Below, in pieces: positions 1-3,795 of a DNA stretch of 7,615 bases. Within the stretch, counting starts at the first letter, position 1; each line of letters opens with the position of its first letter. Source of the DNA: an uncultured Pseudorhodoferax sp. (lineage in GTDB: Bacteria; Pseudomonadota; Gammaproteobacteria; Burkholderiales; Burkholderiaceae); assembly GCA_913776795.1 (NCBI GenBank), contig CAJYRH010000080.1, positions 1-7,615 of the forward strand. Direction: 5' to 3'. The notes under the pieces were generated by a model. That model saw only the letters and a program-made list of their open reading frames with translations, did no database searches and was not told the DNA's origin. Made by a program: the position numbers and the translations under genes.

Positions 1-20
1 TTCCGCGGGTGCACTGGCAT
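1..20 (-). CDS. Possible start of a divergent gene running off the left edge
   Basis: On the minus strand an ATG at 20-18 is preceded, six bases upstream, by GGAG (within GCGGAGCAGGCC), a good Shine-Dalgarno match. Only about six codons (M P V H P R) are visible before the window ends, so no product can be named. It is reported because the arrangement would make 21-104 a divergent promoter region for this gene and the racemase-family gene. It could equally be chance: the other strand is also open here, with a frame that runs from base 2 to a TGA at 101-103 just before the racemase start. Confidence 0.25.
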
Positions 21-48
21 GGCCTGCTCCGCGGCCACCAGAGCCACT

Positions 49-58
49 GCTTGCAAGC
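49..58. promoter_or_regulatory. 10-bp perfect palindrome upstream of the racemase-family gene
   Basis: GCTTGCAAGC is a perfect 10-bp palindrome centred about 51 bases upstream of the start codon at 105. It lies in the only sizeable non-coding stretch at this end of the window. The position would suit a dimeric regulator's operator, but it is a single short site with no second copy seen. No convincing sigma-70 -35/-10 pair with correct spacing was found around it. Confidence 0.2.
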
Positions 59-104
59 GGCGATCACGCAATGCCGACGCTAAGCCACACCCCGGACAAC
101 TGAG

Positions 105-848
105 ATGAAACTGCTCGTCATCAACCCCAACATCTCCACCAGCGTCACCGCGCTGATCGAGGCCGAGGCCCGCCGCAGCGCGTCCGCCACCACTGCGCTG
201 ACGATGCAGACCGCGCCGTTCGGCGTGGCCTACATCGAGACGCGCTTCGAGGCGCTGATCGGCGCCTACGCCACGGCCCAGGTCGCGGCCGAACACGCAC
301 CCGGCCACGACGCCGTGATCGTGGCGGCCTTCGGCGACCCGGGCCTGGCCGGCCTGCGCGAAGTGCTGCCCATGCCCGTGCTGGGCCTCACCGAGTCGGC
401 CCTGGCCAGCGCCTGCCTGCTGGGCCAGCGCTTTTCCATCGTCGCGATCTCCCAGCGCATCAGCGCCTGGTACCGCGAGGTGGTGGACGCCAATGGGCTC
501 ATCGGCCGTCTTGCCAGCATCCGCGCGCTCGACCAGCCGCTGGCCGGCATCGGCAGCGTGCAGAACGACCACGGCGCGGCGCTGAAGGCGCTGTGCGAGC
601 GGGCGGTGGCCGAGGACGGTGCCGACGTGATCGTGCTGGCCGGCGCGCCGCTGGCCGGGCTGGCGCGCAGCCTGCGCGGGCAGTTGCCGGTGCCGGTGGT
701 CGACGGCGTCTCCAGCGCCGTGCGGCATGCCGAATCGCTGGTGGCGCTGGCGCCGGGCAAGGCCACGCGCGGCAGCTTCGCGCCGCCGCCGGTGAAGCCC
801 AACGCCGGGCTGCCCGAGGCAATGGCGCGGCTGCTGGCGCGCGAGTGA
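105..848 (+). CDS. Asp/Glu/hydantoin racemase family protein, catalytic cysteines replaced
   Basis: The 247-residue product matches the aspartate/glutamate/hydantoin racemase family in length and fold markers. These are an N-terminal VINPNIS (residues 5-11, the family's INPNTS element), AAFGDPGL (74-81) and a C-terminal-half VIVLAGAPLAGLA (175-187). Known hydantoin racemases use two cysteines as acid/base pair, in (A)CFGDPGL and in VLGCAGM. Here the equivalent positions read Ala75 and Gly180. The only cysteines are C104 and C164, which do not fall in those motifs. Two-base cofactor-independent racemization is therefore doubtful. The protein may catalyse a different reaction of the superfamily (for example a decarboxylase- or isomerase-like step) or bind a ligand. 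There is no signal peptide, so it should be cytoplasmic. The start is preceded by a weak GGACAACTGAG and gives the canonical family N-terminus. It stands alone and is convergent with the cysteine-cluster gene, 28 bases apart. No hydantoinase or carbamoylase gene is nearby. Confidence 0.9.
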   Translation: MKLLVINPNISTSVTALIEAEARRSASATTALTMQTAPFGVAYIETRFEALIGAYATAQVAAEHAPGHDAVIVAAFGDPGLAGLREVLPMPVLGLTESALASACLLGQRFSIVAISQRISAWYREVVDANGLIGRLASIRALDQPLAGIGSVQNDHGAALKALCERAVAEDGADVIVLAGAPLAGLARSLRGQLPVPVVDGVSSAVRHAESLVALAPGKATRGSFAPPPVKPNAGLPEAMARLLARE

Positions 849-876
849 TTGCACGCGGCTGCCGGCGCGCGGCTGA

Positions 877-1197
877 TCAGGCGTCCAGCGGCGCCATGCC
901 ATGCCGCGCACGCGCGCGGTCGCAGGCCTCGCTGCCGGCCTCGAACTCGCGGCAGGGCGAGGGCCGCCACTCGTAGATGCCGCAGCCCACGTTCCGGCCC
1001 AGCTTGCCGGTCAGCGCGGCGCACCGGATGGGCACATGGTCGGTGCCGCGCATGCGGGCGGTGTTGCCGTTGACCTCCACGGCCAGGCCATCGGGCACAT
1101 GGCCGCCCTCGCTCTCGAGCTCGTAGACCGAGAAGTCGACGCGGAAGTTGGCGCAGCAGGCGCCGCAGGACTGGCAGGGCGAGACAGGGGCGGGCAT
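877..1197 (-). CDS. YkgJ-type cysteine-cluster protein (CxxCxxCC, putative Zn/Fe chelating)
   Basis: This 106-residue protein carries the N-terminal CxxCxxCC signature (C8, C11, C14, C15) followed by C59, C72, C82 and C92. That pattern fits the family described as a putative zinc- or iron-chelating domain (YkgJ). Eight cysteines in so short a protein fit metal or cluster binding. No signal peptide is present, so a cytoplasmic location is expected. The biochemical role of the family is not established. The start at 1197 was chosen because it puts the cysteine motif at the usual position near the N-terminus. The frame stays open further upstream, but only by overlapping the hupE-like gene. It begins 17 bases after the hupE-like stop and is likely the last gene of that operon. 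No good Shine-Dalgarno is seen, and the gap is filled by a hairpin. Confidence 0.9.
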   Translation of the reverse strand: MPAPVSPCQSCGACCANFRVDFSVYELESEGGHVPDGLAVEVNGNTARMRGTDHVPIRCAALTGKLGRNVGCGIYEWRPSPCREFEAGSEACDRARARHGMAPLDA

Positions 1198-1199
1198 CG

Positions 1200-1214
1200 G
1201 CGCGATTGTCGCGC
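1200..1214 (-). other. Hairpin filling the hupE-like/ykgJ-like junction
   Basis: GCGCGA (1200-1205), a 3-base loop, and TCGCGC (1209-1214) form a perfect 6-bp inverted repeat. It spans nearly all of the 17-base gap between the hupE-like stop and the start at 1197. In RNA it would sit where the ribosome-binding site of the cysteine-cluster gene is expected. It could modulate translation or mark an RNA processing site. No T-run follows, so it is not a classical terminator. Short GC stems are common in DNA of this composition. Confidence 0.3.
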
Positions 1215-2369
1215 TCAGACGATGCGCTCCACGAACCACCAGGACGACAGCAGGATCAGCACGCCGGAGCCGCCCCGCACCACCAGCGGCTGGTACCAGC
1301 GGCGGTCGACCACGGCCTGCACCAGCAGCACCCAACCTGTCACCGCCAGCAACTGCCCGGCCTCCACGCCCAGGTTGAAGCCGGCCAGCGCCCACGGCAG
1401 CAGGCCGGGGGGTGCCGCCATTTCAGACAGCAGGCCGGCGAAACCGTAGCCGTGCACCAGCCCGAAGACCAGCGCCAGACGCTCGGCACGCAGGCCGCGC
1501 ACCGGCCACAGGTTCAGCACGGCGGTGGCGGCGATGGATGCTGCGATGACCGGCTCCACCCAGGCCGGAGAGGCGGATGTCCAGCCCAGCGTAGCGGCGA
1601 CCAGGGTGATGGAGTGGCCGATGGTGAAGGCGGTGACCGTGCGCAGCAGCGACCACCAGGCGCTGCCGACCGAAGCGGGCACCGCACCCGCCTGCGCCGC
1701 GGGCCGGCGCCCGAGCCGCAGGCCCAGCGGCAGCACCAGCGCAAGCAGGAAGGCGAGATGGTCGTAGCCCTCGAGCAGGTGCAGCATGCCCAGCGAGAAA
1801 TAGGCGCGCAGCGTGGCGGCGGCGCCACCCGGCGCGGCGGCGCCGGACTGCAGGCGCAAAGGCTCGTCCGACTGCGGCGACCGCGTGGACAGCAACGGCT
1901 GCCCGCCGACCTGGCCGGAGATGAGCAGGCGGTGGTTCGCGTCCTGCGCGCGCAGCAGGGTGTACTGCCAGACCTGCGCCGCGGCCGCGCAGGGGCTGCG
2001 GGCAACGGCACGCAGGTAGGCGCCATCGCTGCGGCGCTCCAGGCCGTCGAAGCGCCAGACGGCCGCACAGCCTGGCCCCGGCGCCGGGTCGGCCTGCAGC
2101 CGCGCGTGCTGCTGCAGCAGGTCCAGCACAGCGGGCGTTGCGGCCTTCACCTCGGCCCAGGTGAGCAGTCCGTCGGCATCGGCGTCCAGCGGCAGCAGCA
2201 GGTCCAGGTCCTTGAGCGCGACGGACAGGGTGGCCTGCACGCCGTCCGGGCCGTCCTGCAGGTCCAGGTAGGCATCGCTGCCCTTGTGGGCCCATGCCGG
2301 CCCAGCCAGCGCCCACGCGGTCAGCAACACGGCCAGGCAGGCCCACCAGCGACGCAGCACCCGGGTCAT
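1215..2369 (-). CDS. HupE/UreJ_2-type membrane protein with periplasmic EF-hand-like loop
   Basis: The 384-residue product begins with a signal peptide (basic RVLRR, hydrophobic stretch, GPAWA; cleavage likely after A27, leaving His28 first). Residues 28 to about 185 form an extracytoplasmic domain. It contains a textbook EF-hand loop (D62, D64, D66, G67, T70, E73) and the only two cysteines of the mature protein, C101 and C127, a likely disulfide pair. About six membrane segments follow (roughly 190-214, 238-262, 268-288, 297-315, 324-350, 364-382). HLLEGYDH (197-204) fits the HX5DH motif important in the Rhizobium leguminosarum nickel permease HupE. FTIGHS (248-253) and FGLVHGYGFA (302-311) are further His-bearing family segments. 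The family suggests metal transport, but no hydrogenase or urease gene is nearby, so the substrate is unknown. The ATG overlaps the stop of the TPR-type gene (ATGA), implying translational coupling; this start gives the clean signal peptide. Confidence 0.92.
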   Translation of the reverse strand: MTRVLRRWWACLAVLLTAWALAGPAWAHKGSDAYLDLQDGPDGVQATLSVALKDLDLLLPLDADADGLLTWAEVKAATPAVLDLLQQHARLQADPAPGPGCAAVWRFDGLERRSDGAYLRAVARSPCAAAAQVWQYTLLRAQDANHRLLISGQVGGQPLLSTRSPQSDEPLRLQSGAAAPGGAAATLRAYFSLGMLHLLEGYDHLAFLLALVLPLGLRLGRRPAAQAGAVPASVGSAWWSLLRTVTAFTIGHSITLVAATLGWTSASPAWVEPVIAASIAATAVLNLWPVRGLRAERLALVFGLVHGYGFAGLLSEMAAPPGLLPWALAGFNLGVEAGQLLAVTGWVLLVQAVVDRRWYQPLVVRGGSGVLILLSSWWFVERIV

Positions 2370-3496
2370 GGCGCAAGCGCCGCCAGGCGCTGGTCGACGA
2401 GCCCGCTGGTCTGCAGTTCCGCGCGCAGCACGCGCAGGGCCTCGGCATCGCCAGCGCGCTGGGCGGTGTGCAGGGCCAACCACCAGTCGATGGGTTCGCG
2501 CTGCAGGGCCAGGTTGCGCCGCGCCAGTGCCAGCGCAGCGGGTGCGTCGTCGTGCAGCCACAGCGCGGCGAGTGCCTGCTCGCGCGCATGGGCGTCGGCG
2601 TCGTCGCCGCGGCGCTGCAGCTCGGCGGCGCGCTCGCGCAGGCTGTCGCGCAATGCCGTCCATCCGCCATCGCCCTGCTGGCGCATGGCCAGGGCCTGGC
2701 GCAACAGAACGGCGTCGGTGTCGGGCTGGGCACGCAGCACGGCCAGGACTTCGTCGGGCCGGCCGGTGCGCAGCAGCAGATCGGCCAGCGCGATGCGGGT
2801 GTAGAGGTCCGGCGCTTCCTGCAGGCTGCGGCGGTAAGCAGCCAGCGCTGCGGCATCGCGGCCGGCGCGTTCTTCAAGTTCGGCCAGCAGCGAGACCAGC
2901 CAGGCACGCTCGCCCGGCTCCGTGGCCTGCGCCGCGAGGCGTTCCAGGCCGCTGCGAGCCGGCGCGTGCTGGCCCTGCAGCGACAGCGTCTCCCAGTGGC
3001 AGGCCTGGGCGTAGCGCAGTGCACCGGCCCGAGCCACGGCCTCGCAGGCCTGCAGGGCCTGCGCGTAGCGGCCACCCAACCGGTCCAGCGTGGCCAGGTC
3101 GAGCCAGCCCTGGGCCTGGGCCGGGTCACGGCGCAGCGCGGCCACCAGCACCTGCCGTGCGTCGCCGAACGCGTGGCGGCCCTGCTGCACGGTGGCCTGC
3201 AGGATCGCCAACGGCACCGGCGCGTCGGGCCGGTCCCACCAGGGTGCCAGTGCGGCCTGCGCACGGCCCCAGTACCGCGCATCGCCCGTCTGCCGTGCAG
3301 TGGCGATGGCCGCGCGCGCCTGCTGCGCGGCCGCCTCGGGGTCGGGTGCGGCGTTGCCGGGCACCGGCCGCACCCGCGTGATGGCGGGCAGGCGCTCGAC
3401 CACGTCGGCATCGCTGGCCGGCCGCAAGGGCGTGACGGCCTCGACCAGGCCGGGCAGCGCCGCGGCGCACAGCGCCAGGATCAGGTGGCCGAGCAT
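2366..3496 (-). CDS. Exported TPR-type helical-repeat protein
   Basis: This 376-residue protein has an N-terminal signal peptide (residues 1-20, MLGHLILALC then AAALPGLVEA; cleavage likely after A20), so it should be periplasmic or envelope-associated. The rest is almost entirely alpha-helical and Ala/Leu/Arg-rich, with degenerate tetratricopeptide-like units. Examples are around 94-127, 128-161 (WLDLATLDRLGGRYAQAL), 197-230 (AELEERAGRDAAALAAYRRS) and about 305-338. Such repeats usually form a protein-binding solenoid, so a scaffold or adaptor for the neighbouring secreted protein, lipoprotein or membrane protein is likely (inference). No catalytic motif is visible. It begins 15 bases after the lipoprotein stop and its stop overlaps the hupE-like start by four bases. 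No strong Shine-Dalgarno precedes the ATG at 3496; this start was chosen because it yields the signal peptide immediately. Confidence 0.85.
   Translation of the reverse strand: MLGHLILALCAAALPGLVEAVTPLRPASDADVVERLPAITRVRPVPGNAAPDPEAAAQQARAAIATARQTGDARYWGRAQAALAPWWDRPDAPVPLAILQATVQQGRHAFGDARQVLVAALRRDPAQAQGWLDLATLDRLGGRYAQALQACEAVARAGALRYAQACHWETLSLQGQHAPARSGLERLAAQATEPGERAWLVSLLAELEERAGRDAAALAAYRRSLQEAPDLYTRIALADLLLRTGRPDEVLAVLRAQPDTDAVLLRQALAMRQQGDGGWTALRDSLRERAAELQRRGDDADAHAREQALAALWLHDDAPAALALARRNLALQREPIDWWLALHTAQRAGDAEALRVLRAELQTSGLVDQRLAALAP
2376..2391 (-). other. Hairpin just before the hupE-like start
   Basis: AGCGCC (2376-2381), a 4-base loop, and GGCGCT (2386-2391) form a perfect 6-bp inverted repeat six bases upstream of the hupE-like ATG at 2369, inside the 3' end of the TPR-type gene. 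It would cover the expected ribosome-binding region, so hupE-like translation could depend on ribosomes arriving from the upstream gene, which fits the ATGA overlap. This is inference, and the stem is short. Confidence 0.3.
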
Positions 3497-3511
3497 GGCG
3501 CGCGGTGCGGG

Positions 3512-3775
3512 CTACAGGCTGGCCGGCTCGTCGGTCTCGCTGGTGGCCAGCGTGGCGCCTTCGATCGCCACGGGCTCGCTGGTCTCGCTGGTGTTGGCGA
3601 TCAGCGATTTGGCGAAGGCGATGACGTCGTCGATGCTGGTCTGCACCGCCACCGGCACGTCCGTGCCCGGCACGTTGCCGCCGTTGGCGGAACCGCCGCC
3701 ACCACCACCGCCGCCACAGGCCGCCAGCACGAGGCAGGCGGCGGCAGCCGGCACGATCCACAGGGTTCTGGACAT
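3512..3775 (-). CDS. Small poly-glycine lipoprotein of unknown function
   Basis: The 87-residue product has a clear lipoprotein signal peptide (MSRTLWIVPAAAACLVLAAC). The lipobox is LAAC with C20 as the lipidation residue. It is followed by eight consecutive glycines (21-28), SANGG, and a hydrophilic acidic tail. Residues after C20 contain no Asp at +2, so outer-membrane sorting is expected by the E. coli rule. The mature protein of 68 residues has one amphipathic-looking stretch (SIDDVIAFAKSLIA, 47-60). Its tail carries a duplicated motif, TSETSEP (62-68) and TSETDEP (78-84). I recognise no domain. The start at 3775 is supported by GGAG seven bases upstream. An in-frame ATG at 3796 would overlap the previous stop as TGATG but lacks a ribosome-binding site and would spoil the signal peptide. 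It lies 20 bases after the DUF4331 gene and 15 before the TPR-type gene, so it is probably a partner in the same envelope complex. Confidence 0.85.
   Translation of the reverse strand: MSRTLWIVPAAAACLVLAACGGGGGGGGSANGGNVPGTDVPVAVQTSIDDVIAFAKSLIANTSETSEPVAIEGATLATSETDEPASL
3525..3593. repeat. Duplicated 21-bp segment in the lipoprotein tail
   Basis: Positions 3525-3545 and 3573-3593 agree at 19 of 21 bases and are offset by 48 bases (16 codons), in frame. They encode the TSETxEP motifs at residues 62-68 and 78-84 of the lipoprotein. The high nucleotide identity suggests a recent internal duplication or slippage event rather than convergence of the peptide. Confidence 0.7.
3692..3715 (-). repeat. 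Gly8-encoding trinucleotide tract after the lipidation cysteine
   Basis: Eight GGC/GGT codons in a row encode residues 21-28 of the lipoprotein, immediately after C20. The tract is a flexible linker in the protein and a potential length-variable microsatellite in the DNA. Any change by whole codons would keep the frame. Confidence 0.8.
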
Positions 3776-3782
3776 GGCTGTT

Positions 3783-3786
3783 CTCC
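3783..3786 (-). promoter_or_regulatory. Ribosome-binding site deciding the lipoprotein start
   Basis: GGAG on the minus strand, seven bases before the ATG at 3775. It favours that start over the in-frame ATG at 3796, which overlaps the DUF4331 stop and has no comparable upstream sequence. Confidence 0.7.
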
Positions 3787-3795
3787 GCACGGGCA

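Noticed and set aside
2..103. Plus-strand open frame ending in TGA at 101-103, possibly the tail of an upstream gene
   Set aside because: Only about 33 Pro/Ala-rich codons are visible and no family is recognisable, so it cannot be told apart from chance.
849..876. Bidirectional terminator between the convergent racemase-family and cysteine-cluster genes
   Set aside because: The 28-base gap is GC-rich with GGCGCGCG repeats and an 8-bp CTGATCAG nearby, but no clear stem with a T-run on either strand.
266..1024. Minus-strand open frame across the racemase-family gene
   Set aside because: Arg/Ala/Ser-rich and motif-free, while the plus-strand frame has clear racemase-family motifs.
1206..2804. 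Long plus-strand open frame (over 500 codons) antisense to the hupE-like and TPR-type genes
   Set aside because: Its translation is Gln/His/Arg/Gly-rich with no domain, signal or hydrophobic pattern. It mirrors real minus-strand genes and arises from high GC at third positions.
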